From NCBI GenBank assembly GCA_037176705.1, contig CM073887.1, positions 23,625,501 to 23,689,500 on the forward strand: a stretch of 64,000 nt of DNA, given 5' to 3'. The position numbers and the translations under genes were made by a program. Within the stretch, counting starts at the first letter, position 1. Every line of letters begins with the position of its first letter. The stretch is from Molossus alvarezi (Eukaryota > Chordata > Mammalia > Chiroptera > Molossidae). Shown here piece after piece: positions 55,016 to 64,000 of the stretch. A model generated the notes under the pieces. That model was not told where the DNA came from, searched no databases, and saw only the letters and a program-made list of their open reading frames with translations.

Positions 55016-56404
55016 AACAAGGTCTATGAGGTGGGTAGGGATGGAGAAGAATTGGCACATTCGTACAGTTAAGAGTTCCCTGGAAATACAGTCTAGCAAT
55101 GAGGAGAAGTTCTGAGTTCTATCCCCAAACAAAGAGGGGATTAAGGGGGCCAATGAGGGGAGACACGGAAAATGGAGGGGAGTGACATGTCCCCCCTCGT
55201 TTTTTATTTGTGCTCAAGGTTAAGGTTCAATACAGTGGCAAAATGAAAACAAGAAACAAAGTGACGTGAGAGGTCGCAGAGACAGACACTGACTGCTCTG
55301 GAGTCTTGAAAGGCATTGGGTAATTTCATGACCATTAATAACATCTGCAGTCCTGCTGGGCAAGCTAATGGCTGGGGTAATTAGAGCCTGTTCTTGAAGA
55401 CAGATGACCGCTTGTCAGCGTGGAGAGGCAGCCCACCCCAGGGACCACACTGCCCATGAGTAGGCAAGGCCAAGAGGGGGCAGGGCCTTGTCAGGAAGGA
55501 CCCCATCTGATCATAGCAAAGGAATGACCTAGGCTGACCTCTGTGGACAGACGGCTGGCTCACAAAGGAAATAGCGGGTGTAGATGCCACTCAGGGCTTG
55601 GGTCTAGATATGAAACTGGCCCACATGAAGGTCCTGCAGTGAAATATTTGCACATTCCAAGGACTCAGGATTTAGGCTTACAAAAATACATTTGGCTCAC
55701 AGAAGTTGTAAAGTCAATAAATTGTATCTTTAACCAGTAGTTACCCAGCAGTGATTATGTGCTGGTGGAGATTTTTCAGTTAGTCACTCAAATTAATAAG
55801 TGACCATTTCAAGACATAACCTCTCTGCAAGGATGAGAAGAACATGGGTTTCATATGAATGGTTTGGTCCGTCCTTATCTCTAAGACAGCTTACGTTGTT
55901 CAGTTCTTAAATCAGAATAACTAATATATACCTTTCCTAAAAGTGTTGTTATGAAATGAAAACAAGTATTTTCAAAGTGACGATTTCCATCTAGGTAAGT
56001 CTTAGAATGAATTCCTCTCTCCACAGAATGGTTCACAACAGAGAAGTTCAAGAAATAATACTTGGAATGCCACTTAGAGATTTGTCCATATAATTTCACC
56101 TAAGCAAAAACTATATTCAATGACTCTTTCTGTAGATTTCTGCAAGAGTTTCCGTCCTTGGAGGTATCAGACCTCCTAATAAAGTGCCACACAATTCTAA
56201 AATAAGAATCCTAACCAACTTCCATTTAAACATTTCAGATTGAACAAAAGTATCTACCAAATTTCCCCTGGAACCTCTCTAAAATGACAGAAAAGGAACT
56301 TTAGATGTTTACAAATCACAAAAACAAAAAACCCCAGAAAAGTTGTTGACAGATAACCAGCAATATCCATGAATCTTTACAAGAGCGAAAGCACAGGAAT
56401 GGGA
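55016..56404. other. Unannotated stretch of about 1.4 kb
   Basis: No repeat, exon or RNA gene recognised; AT-rich after 55640. It could contain decayed L1/HAL1 sequence continuous with the next feature. Confidence 0.4.
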
Positions 56405-56849
56405 TTCAGGACTTCCTTTTCCAGCAGTATGACAGTCTGGACAGTCTGACTAATTCTATTGCCCAAATACTCTGAAATCCTTGGTAAATAACATGCAACA
56501 AACAAAGAAGCAAGAAAATGGAAAATGTGAGGGAGGGGTTAAGAAGAGAGGAAGACAAAGTGTGAAGATATGATAGAGTCTTACAAAAAGAGAATAGGGA
56601 GAACAGAAGAAATGCAAATGATACTGAACTAATGAAAAGCATGAATCTATTGATACAGGACACACTCATCTAAGAAGAAACCCATTGGTATTAGTAATCT
56701 ACTTTTTTAGTTGGGTGGTCAAAATTCAGTCCATAACACCATCCTACTGTGAAGGAAGTCCACATGTTCATAAGCCTTGCCCCATCCTAGCCAGAGCTTC
56801 CCATAATATCTTTTGTGTCTCAGTATTAAATATAAAAAGATGGCCACGT

Positions 56850-56984
56850 GGCCCTGGCCAGTTTGGCTCAGTGATTAGAGTGTCAGCCCATGGACCAATG
56901 AGTAGTGGGTTTGATTCCAGTCAAGGGCACATACCTTGGTTGCTGTTCATCCTCGGCCCTGGTCGGGGTCAAGTGGGAGGCAAC

Positions 56985-57043
<59 letters not shown>

Positions 57044-57109
57044 TCCCTTCCTCCCTCCCATCCTGTCTAAAGATGAATGGAAAAATATCCTTGGGTGAGG
57101 ATAAAAAAT
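56850..57109 (+). mobile_element. Ves-type SINE with an internal (TC)n expansion
   Basis: GCCCTGGCCAGTTTGGCTC head, GGGTTTGATTCCAGTCAAGG, CCTTGGTTGCTGTTCATCC, then 26 or so CT dinucleotides at 56988-57040 in place of the usual body, then TCCTTGGGTGAGGATAAAAA. Flanked by AAAGATGGCCACGT (56836-56849) and AAAGATGGCCATGT (57110-57123), 13 of 14 matching. Confidence 0.95.
56988..57040 (+). repeat. (TC)n microsatellite grown inside a SINE
   Basis: About 26 uninterrupted CT dinucleotides at the place where sister SINE copies have only 5-12 imperfect units. Confidence 0.95.
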
Positions 57110-58499
57110 AAAGATGGCCATGTATTAACAAACATTTGAGGAAAACTCCTAATATGAAAGTCATACACCAAAACAAATTAACAAAATAAAAAAAGAAAGT
57201 TGGAAGAAAAGAAATTAGGCAGGAGCAGAGAAAAACTATAACAACTGCAATTAATATTCAAAGGCGAGAGATAATATTGTAACTAAAAAGAACAAAATGT
57301 AGTAAAAAGAAACAATCATAGGATAAAAGATACATCTTAAAATTTAAAATATCATAGCAGACATTTAAGAGTTCAATAGAAAGAGTTAAATGATAAAAGT
57401 TGAGTAACTCTTATAAGAACTAGAACAAAAAAGATGGAAAACTGCAAAATAATAGTAATAAAATGTGAATATCAGTAAAGAGTTCCAACATATAAATAAC
57501 AGGAGTTTCAAAAGGAGAGAAGAGAAAAGCACAAAGGGGAGCAGTTATTTAAAAAATCACACACAAAAAAATCCTCCAAAATGAAGGATACAAGTATCCA
57601 ATTTGAAAGGGTCAATTGAGTGCCCAATAAAATAAATAATTTTTAAAAATCCACCCCAAGTCACGGTGAGGAAAAACTTCAATAAAATAAATTTAAAGGG
57701 AAGATCCTAAAAGCTTTGAGGTCACATATAAAGAATCAAGAATGAGAATATTTATCAAACTTCTCAGCAACCATAATGAAACCTCACAGTGGAGCGATTG
57801 CTTTAAAAAAAAAAAAAAAATCTAAAGAAAAAACTATTTCCTACAGAGAGTTTTATACCCAGCCAAATTATCAATAAATGTGAACATATAAAGAAAGCTT
57901 ATTTAAACATGGGAGTTTATTTTGCATGCATTTTCTGTTAGATGCTATAGGAGGTTGTGCTCCAGTAAAACAGGGAAATAAATCAATACAGGAGCTAAGA
58001 AAATATGAAATCTAACATAGGAGAGAACCAAAAGGAACACCTAAGATGATGGAAGAAATAAGCAATAAAAATACAAGCTTGTTATTTAGAAATTTGGGAT
58101 TAAATACCAGGAAAAAAATATATATCCGAAAGACTTTAAAGAGTTTGTCACAGGAGAATTGAACTTGAGGCTGGGTAGGGGTAGAGCATGATGATTGTTT
58201 TTCAATATGTTTTATGCTACTATTTAATTTTTAAATCTTTATGCATATATTACTTTGAACATTTTAAATATTTAAGTGAAAAAATATAACTCAAATCTAA
58301 TCTACAACACCCAGGAGCCTCGTCCTTTTCTTATCTTATTTTTTAAAACATCAGCTACAGCTTGTTTTATGTATTCAGTTTTTCTATTAAAGGAATTCAA
58401 CACATTAGAGGAAAACTGGCAACAATAAAGAAATGCGAGGAAATCATATTACTACCCATAATCCCACAACTCTATACAATCATTCTAATCATTTCCTGT

Positions 58500-59325
58500 A
58501 CAGGCTTTTCGTGTATAAATTTCATAGTTGCAGTCACAGCATTCATACAATTATATCCTGCTCTCCCTCGCCTCAACCTTGTACCACGATCAATTTCCAA
58601 CTTGCTGCATAGCATCATAACCATCTTTCTTAATGGCTTGACCAGACTTTTTGACCTGAGTGCCCCACTCTATACCATAGATCACTTCCTCTCACTCACT
58701 CCCTCTCTTTCCTTTTTATGTCCTTCAGACTCTCCAAGCCCCTGCTCCCTTAAGGGCCTCAGCCCTGAGACACACATCCTTAAGACAGCTACTTCACTGT
58801 CACCTTTTGGGAATCAGATTAAATGTAACTCCCACAAGACATTCCTTGACCTGCAAACTAAAGTAGACCTCTTTTTTTCACATCCTGCTTTCATTATGGC
58901 AGTTTTTATTCCCTGATTCTTTTTTTGTTTGTTTGTTTTGAATTTTTAGAGAGAGAGGAAGGAAGATGGAGAAAGAGATAGAAAGAAACATTAATGAGAG
59001 AGAACATCGATTGGTCGCCTTCAGCATGCCCCCTACTGGGGATTTGGCCCACAACCTGGCCATGTGCTCTGACCAGGAATTGAACCGGCGACCTCTTGAT
59101 GCATGGGTCCATGCTCAACCACTGAGCCACCCTGACCAGGCTCTTTTTTATTTCTTAATTTGTTTGCTCATGGCCTATCTCTCCAATAAACTATAAGCTC
59201 CATGAAAGCAGGAATTATACCTATACTTCTTCCCACTACATTTTTCGCACAGAGAACAGAGCATGGCACAGAGAAAGCACTCTATATATTTGTGGGGCAA
59301 ATAAATGAATTAATAAATGACTAGT
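58500..59325 (+). mobile_element. L2 LINE 3' region split by a Ves SINE
   Basis: TCCTTTTTATGTCCTTCAGA, AAATGTAACTCCCACAAGAC, ATTCCTTGACCTGCAAACTA, and after the SINE TAAACTATAAGCTCCATGAA, AGCAGGAATTATACCTATAC, AGCATGGCACAGAGAAAGCA and CAAATAAATGAATTAATAAA follow L2 order. The part before 58680 is less sure. A chance open frame of 184 codons (58362-58916) spans the first half. Confidence 0.78.
58926..59141 (-). mobile_element. Ves-type SINE (gcaccaagagg subtype) in an L2
   Basis: GTTT-rich tail, GAATTTTTAGAGAGAGAGG, ACATCGATTGGTCGCCTTCA, CCCCCTACTGGGGATTTGGC, GAATTGAACCGGCGACCTC and CAACCACTGAGCCACCCTG. Short repeats TCTTTTTT at 58918-58925 and 59142-59149 are the likely duplication. Antisense frame MAQWLSMD lies inside. 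Confidence 0.93.
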
Positions 59326-59404
59326 GATAGATGGATGAAATGCTAACTATGTCAGGCCATAGAGAGAAATATAAGGCCCAGTAGATGTAACAAAGGGTTT
59401 GTTA

Positions 59405-59560
59405 AATAGTGAGTCAGGAGACCTGCTCCTAGTCCAGGGCACTGCTAACCAGAAGCCTGACTTGGAATAAGGCACAAGTAATCCCTCTGGTCCTAGTTTT
59501 CTCATCTGTGAAATGAAAGGGTTGAAGTAGGTGGCCTCCATCATCTGCTTCAACAATAAG
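59405..59560 (+). mobile_element. MIR-family fragment
   Basis: GAGTCAGGAGACCTGCTCC, TAGTTTTCTCATCTGTGAAA and TGAAAGGGTTGAAGTAGGTG resemble the 3' half of a MIR-type SINE. Confidence 0.6.
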
Positions 59561-59879
59561 TACTGATGGCTGCACCTCTGCAAGTCCTCACTTTACTAAA
59601 AATTTCTGTTGTTTTGGAAAAATAACTTCTTGGTTCCAGTTCCCAGGATGATGGATGAGTGGGAACTGCAGTCAAACATCTACATCTTTTTTTCTGCATG
59701 ACAATAAGCAATTACTTTTAATAGTTCTTGTCTCTGTGTTTTCTCTTGGGAGAGCAGGAGATGGATTCATTGATCAGGTGAATGAAACAGCCTGAAATCA
59801 GAGATCACTCTGACACACAGAAACCTCCCTGACAGGCAATGACCTTCTCTAGGGGACCAGTACAAAACCGCGGTTGTCC

Positions 59880-60230
59880 CTGTCTATTCGGGCTGCCATA
59901 AGATACCATAGGCTGAGTGGCTTATAGAAAGAGATTTATTTCCCACTGTTCTGGAGGCTGGAAGGCTGAGATCAAGGCTGCGGCAGGTTTAGTATCCAGT
60001 CTGCCGGCTTCTGGTTTATGGGTGCAGTCTTTTCGCTGTGTCCTCCCATGGCAGGAGGGGATGAGGGAACTCTCTGGAGCCTCTTTTATGAGGGTACTAA
60101 TCCCATTCGTGTGGGTTCCACCCTCTGACCTATCACCCCCCAAAAGCCCCACCTCCTAAAGCCATGACAGTGGTGGTTAGGTTCCACGTATGAATTTGGG
60201 TGGGGGAACAGAAACATTCTGACCACAGAA
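59880..60230 (+). mobile_element. MLT1/MST-type ERVL-MaLR LTR
   Basis: TGTCTATTCGGGCTGCCATA, AAAGAGATTTATTTCCCACT, GTTCTGGAGGCTGGAAGG, CTGAGATCAAGGCTGCGG, CAGTCTTTTCGCTGTGTCC, TACTAATCCCATTCGTGTGG, ACCTCCTAAAGCCATGACAG and GTATGAATTTGGGTGGGG, i.e. the MaLR LTR order on the plus strand. This is a solitary LTR. Confidence 0.88.
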
Positions 60231-60530
60231 GTCGCTAAAGCACATGGTGTGATGTCAGAGAGGCCTGGTTTCAAGCAGCATCGATGCATGAACTTGGGCA
60301 GGTTGCTTAGACAGAGGACAATATAGCGGTGTGAAAGGCTGGAGCTAGACTGCAGGGGTCGAGTCCCAGCTCTGCCATTTGCAGGCTGTGAATCCACTGC
60401 CGTCTCAGGACCCCACCTGAAAATGGAGCTCAGGAAGTTCCTACTTCAGAAGGTCATTATGAGGATCAGCCAATTGCAAGTTCACGAGACACTTCGGACA
60501 GTGGCCCTGAGCACTCACAGTCACCACTAT
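60231..60530 (+). mobile_element. Two MIR SINE fragments
   Basis: A short piece (about 60243-60312, CAGAGAGGCCTGGTTTCAAG, AACTTGGGCAGGTTGCTTAG) is followed by a longer MIR (about 60330-60530, GGAGCTAGACTGCAGGGGTC, GAGTCCCAGCTCTGCCATTT, GGTCATTATGAGGATCAGCC). A reverse L2 end (GATTCAATAAATATTTACCA) lies just after, near 60596. Confidence 0.72.
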
Positions 60531-60668
60531 CCGGGTTTGCAGCTACTGTTGTGTTGTTGTCACTTAATCTCTTCAGGTCTAATTCTTCATTCATTGATTC
60601 AATAAATATTTACCAAGTGCTCTTGAAGAGGCATCACCTCACTTCATTAACTTAAGAGGAGGCTTCTG

Positions 60669-60927
60669 CCCTGGCCGGTTTGGCTCAGCGGTTGGAGCGT
60701 CGGCCTGAGGTCCGGAGAGACCCAGGTTCGGTTCCCGCGAAGGGCATGTACCTCGGTTGCAGTTTGTCCCCGGCCCTGGTTGGGTTGTGCGGGTGGCAGC
60801 CACTCGATGTGTCCCTTTTGTGTCAATGTTTCTCTCTCTCTCTTCCTCTCTCTCCCTCCCACTCTACCTGAACAAACGATAGAAAAAATATCCTCGGGTG
60901 AGGATGAAAATAAAAAAAAATAAAAAA
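60669..60927 (+). mobile_element. Ves-type SINE, young copy
   Basis: CCCTGGCCGGTTTGGCTCAG, GGTTCGGTTCCCGCGAAGG, TTGCAGTTTGTCCCCGGCCC, and AATATCCTCGGGTGAGGAT with a TA4-9 tail. Perfect 15-bp duplication AAGAGGAGGCTTCTG (60654-60668 and 60928-60942). CpG sites in the head are largely kept, another sign of youth. Confidence 0.97.
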
Positions 60928-60942
60928 AAGAGGAGGCTTCTG

Positions 60943-61411
60943 ACCCTCAATTACAACACCATTAGCCTATAGGACCAGGACTGGGTGTGCTCCTCTCTTT
61001 TGCAGTAGTGTATTAACATGCTTCCTGGCATTACATCTTCAGGGGAATGGCCTCCTGGCTGCTCTGGTCATCCAAGGGAGCTCATGTCACCACCACTCTG
61101 CAGCCTCCCCTGCCCCCTCCAGACTACTCTCCGGATTCCCAGTCTGGGCCAGAACAAACGGGGAGATAAACAATAGAAAGGAAGAGTGGCTCCAAGGGGG
61201 GATTACATTCAGACGTTCAGAGAAAGATATGGGTGACAAGGGCTCGAGGCTGCCTCATCCTGACAAAAGGGCAGAGATGGACTGGGGACTTGGTGTTCAT
61301 CTCCACCCTCTTTCTCCGTCACTTCCTTCATTTCCACTCCTAACCACGTGCGAATACTTCTGGGGGAGGGATTTGGAGCCATGATAGTGATTTAAAAAAC
61401 ATGTAAAAAAA
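60943..61411. other. Unannotated stretch
   Basis: No repeat or exon recognised. Confidence 0.35.
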
Positions 61412-61417
61412 AGAAGT

Positions 61418-61740
61418 CTCTCTTACCCTTTGAGACAGCATGGAGGGACTTGGAGAGTAGAATGCCAAGTGAAATAAGCCAGTCAGAGGAAGACATGTAC
61501 CATATGATCTCACTTACATGTAGAATCTAAGACATGGAAGCAGACTGATAAACCTCTGAGGGAAGGGGTGGGGGACAGGAACGGATAAACCAAAGCACTT
61601 ACATGCATATGTGCACAGCCCACGGACACAGACACAGTGTGGGGAAGGCGGGGGGGGGGAGTGGGAGCAGGGGACCGAGGGGGGGAAGGGGAAGACATCT
61701 GTAATATTTTCAACAATAAAGTTAAGTTTAAAAAATGTTT
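61418..61740 (+). mobile_element. Young 5'-truncated L1 (323 bp)
   Basis: Only the L1 3' end: AGACAGCATGGAGGGACTTG, AAATAAGCCAGTCAGAGGAA, TACCATATGATCTCACTTAC, ATGTAGAATCTAAGACATGG, a G-rich polypurine tract (61640-61700) and CATCTGTAATATTTTCAACA with AATAAAGTTAAGTTTAAAAA. AATAAA is the polyadenylation signal. The direct repeat AGAAGT (61412-61417 and 61741-61746) is the likely duplication. Reverse complement of its end matches the 3' UTR of the L1 at 25333. Confidence 0.92.
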
Positions 61741-62179
61741 AGAAGTAAATAATAGCAAGTTTACCAAAAAAAAGTATAAAAGTTGTTGGGTTTGCTTATT
61801 CTCACATAAAAGAATCAAAATTTTAAGTTCATAATTAAATAAGAGTAGATCTTGAGATTGTAGCCATTGAATAATTTTTGGATCAATAACTGAAACCTAT
61901 CATTGTGAAGTGTTTCTAGTTCCGCTTTACCACATTCAGAATTGCCATCCATGATCATGTCTGCCCAACTGCCTTAGGATTGCAAACTTCAAGCAGAACT
62001 CCCAACTTTCTCCTACAAGCCTGGTCTTCCCCGTGTTCCCTCTCTGTCTGAATAAGCCATAAAACCCAGGAGTTATCTTCACACTCCCACACCCTTATCA
62101 TATCCCAAACAGCAGCAAACCCTATCAATCTGAGCACACAAACATCTCTCAAATAAATTGATTTTGTTCTTAGTTCAAA
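61741..62179. other. Unannotated stretch
   Basis: No repeat or exon recognised. Confidence 0.35.
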
Positions 62180-62495
62180 ATAGTTATGTTTAGGGTGTTC
62201 AAAGAGATAAACATAAAATAGTATCTATAAAAGTGAATAAGACATCATTAAACATAAACAGGCAATATTATAATAAGAATAGATGAAGAGGGAAAAGAAC
62301 CAATTAGAAATCTCAGAAATAAAAATGAAGTCATTAAAATATTTTAAAAAATCAGTAGATGCGATAAAATTTAGATTGGATATAGTCACAAAGATAATTA
62401 GAGTGAAAAGAGAGTAACTGAAGAATTTATCCAGATACAACACAGAGAAACAAAGAAATACTGACTCTGAAAGAGGAGTTAAGAGACATGCTGTG
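62180..62495 (+). mobile_element. HAL1/L1M ORF1-region fragment
   Basis: AATTAGAAATCTCAGAAATA, AATTTATCCAGATACAACAC, AGAGAAACAAAGAAATACTG and GAGGAGTTAAGAGACATGC follow the coiled-coil part of HAL1/L1 ORF1. Frame is lost. Confidence 0.65.
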
Positions 62496-62634
62496 GTAGG
62501 CGTTCTCCAAAGACGGCTGCCCCTGTCTTCTCTCCCTGTACATACTTGCTCCTCTTCTATCAGGAGGTGGTGTCTTCCCCTCCTCTGGAATACCAGGTTG
62601 TTTTTTTAAAATTACTTTAAAACGTAAAGATCTT

Positions 62635-62846
62635 GCCTTGGCTGGTGTGGCAAGTTTGGTAGGGGGTCACCCTGTGCACCGAAAGGTCGCTGGTTCCATT
62701 TCCGATCAGGGCACATGCCCACGTTGCGGGCTCCATCCCCAGTAGCGGGGAGACCGCCGATCGATATTTTACACTCACATGGATGTTTCTTTCTCTCTCT
62801 CCCTCTCTCTCTAAAAATCAATTAAAAAATCTTAAAAATAAGAACG
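62635..62846 (+). mobile_element. Ves-type SINE, diverged
   Basis: GCCTTGGCTGGTGTGGCAAG head, GCACCGAAAGGTCGCTGGTTC split at 20, TTTCCGATCAGGGCACATGC, GGCTCCATCCCCAGTAGCGG, CT-rich part and AAAAATCAATTAAAAAATC tail. AAGATCTT repeats (62627-62634 and 62847-62854) are the likely duplication. Confidence 0.9.
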
Positions 62847-62854
62847 AAGATCTT

Positions 62855-64000
62855 AAGCACAATAGTAAAATGTTAACAATGTATCCGATCTGAATTGTAC
62901 TTTTGTGTTTACTTAAATAGTTCAAATATTAATGAAACAGATGTTTCACCAATAATTCATGAACACGATTCCATTGCTTTCTTTTATAGTCACGGCCGAA
63001 AACTAACCCCACCAGTTTGTGTGCTGGTGGCAGCCCATGGCTGATTTGGCCCTGTTGCAGGAAGAGTGGGATATGAGCATTTCCATCACCTCAACCACGA
63101 ATTTACATGGGGCTGCGAGGGGAGCTCCAACGATACATGACCACGTTTGAGGAACTGAATTCCCAAACGAGGCCACATTGTGTCTTTATGATGGGGAGGC
63201 AAGGCTGGCTTTAGCTACAGCTTTGATGAGATAAAGCAAAAGCAAAGTCCCTGTTCTACCCGGTGAGGGGTAGGAGGGGGTTCCCGAACATTCATTGCAG
63301 ACTTTGGAAGCCTGGCTGGGGCCCCCAATTCTAAAGGGGCTTTGAGTCACGACAGGGACGAGAACTTGGGGGCTCTCCCTGGGCTACCTCTTCTGATTGT
63401 CTGGCCTTCAGGAGAGGAACAAGGTGAATTGTTTGCCTTATCGCCACTTGCTCCACAGGCTGGGTTATCAGGATCTGCGGGGGGCAGGGTTGCCCTCCCT
63501 TTTGGTATTTCCTCCTATACACGCTACCAGAAGCCATCACAGGGTGGGAACTAATAAACTCTACGTATAAGCTGTTCGTGCTCGTACCACAAATATAGGT
63601 TATGAGTTTCTCTCCCTATTTTAATCCTTGCTTCAAGTCTTCTCCTCCTTGGGCTGTGGGGTTCAGCTCCTGCTAAAAGACCGGCTGCCTTTTGTTCAGG
63701 CCCAAAGCACAAGCTTCAGTGACAGGGCTCCCGACACAGGGCCTTCCTTCTCTTTCCCTTTCCACCTGCCTCTCCCTTCCCCTTCCTTCCCTCCGCCCTC
63801 CACCCTTCCCCAAACCCATTTTGTTTGTTTGAAATGACCAGTGTGGCATTTCCCACACCAGTGCTGGCAAAACCTGAGTTATAGATGCTGAGTTTCCAGT
63901 CCACTGCCCAAGCAACTCGCAGTATTTATGTTATGTGCCTCTTCCGAGCAGAACAGGCAGCAAGAAACCCTAAGTGCAACGCGAGTCTGCCGCAGAGAGC
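62855..64000. other. Unannotated right end of the window
   Basis: No repeat, RNA gene or exon recognised. A polypyrimidine tract (CTTCTCTTTCCCTTTCCACC and on to CCCTTCC) lies at about 63747-63820. Overlapping frames around 63331-63915 have no domain. Confidence 0.4.

Larger units (their letters stand above)
56405..58130 (+). mobile_element. HAL1/old L1 fragment split by a Ves SINE
   Basis: Diverged plus-strand HAL1-type DNA: GAAAATGGAAAATGTGAGGG (ORF1 coiled-coil region), GTTCCAACATATAAATAACA, GAGTTTCAAAAGGAGAGAAG, TCAATAAAATAAATTTAAAGGG, split here, AAACCTCACAGTGGAGCG, and the marker CAGAGAGTTTTATACCCAGC with CAAATTATCAATAAATGTG. HAL1 is an ancient L1 derivative carrying only ORF1. Stops occur in all frames. 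A run of 17 A lies at 57805-57821. Left limit uncertain. Confidence 0.7.

Noticed and set aside
58362..58916. 184-codon plus-strand open frame with several hydrophobic stretches
   Set aside because: Its second half is L2 3' DNA and its end is the edge of a SINE insertion; composition reflects T-rich sequence rather than membrane segments.

Overview
The window is mammalian, almost certainly bat, nuclear DNA without a recognisable intact protein-coding gene. The strongest taxonomic evidence is about 20 copies of a tRNA-derived SINE. Its head carries Pol III A-box (TGGCTCAGNGGTT) and B-box (GGTTCRANTCC) motifs, followed by a bat-typical body and a CT-rich 3' part ending in an A-rich tail. This is the Ves family of yangochiropteran bats (family named from knowledge, no search was run). 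A 191-bp SPIN-like hAT element and bat-type L1 3' ends agree with this. Older layers shared by placental mammals are also present: MIR, L2, HAL1/L1M, MLT1-type LTRs, MER5A and Tigger1.

Layout. 1-6 kb: unannotated DNA, a decayed non-LTR reverse-transcriptase fragment (about 1066-1720) that does not look like L1 or L2, a MER5A, an L2 end, two SINEs and a CpG-rich block of unknown origin (4738-5745). 6-19 kb: ancient MIR and DNA-transposon remnants, an MLT1 LTR holding an L1 end and a SINE, and a cluster of SINEs at 14.8-16.3 kb. 19-25 kb: a second MLT1 with a nested SINE, an internally deleted Tigger1, then a repeat-poor stretch. 25.3-28.3 kb: a 5'-truncated L1 on the minus strand with a broken ORF2. 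28.5-32.6 kb: an LTR holding another L1 end and a SINE. 34-36 kb: L2, MIR, the SPIN-like element and L2. 37.7-41 kb: a MIR split by a SINE, an L1 3' end split by an LTR, and an old L1 split by a SINE. 43.8-46.6 kb: MIR, L2, a hAT remnant and a 14-bp minisatellite. 46.8-54 kb: homopurine tracts and an old L1. 54-63 kb: SINEs nested in or beside MIR, HAL1, L2 and LTR remains, and a young 323-bp L1 end.

There is no operon-like or pathway organisation to describe. Nearly all open reading frames are explained by SINEs, L1, low-complexity DNA or chance. The window could be intergenic or lie inside a large intron; the sequence alone does not decide. Repeat family names come from recognition of motifs and typical sequence, so subfamily assignments are approximate and boundaries of old copies are good to about 10-40 bp.
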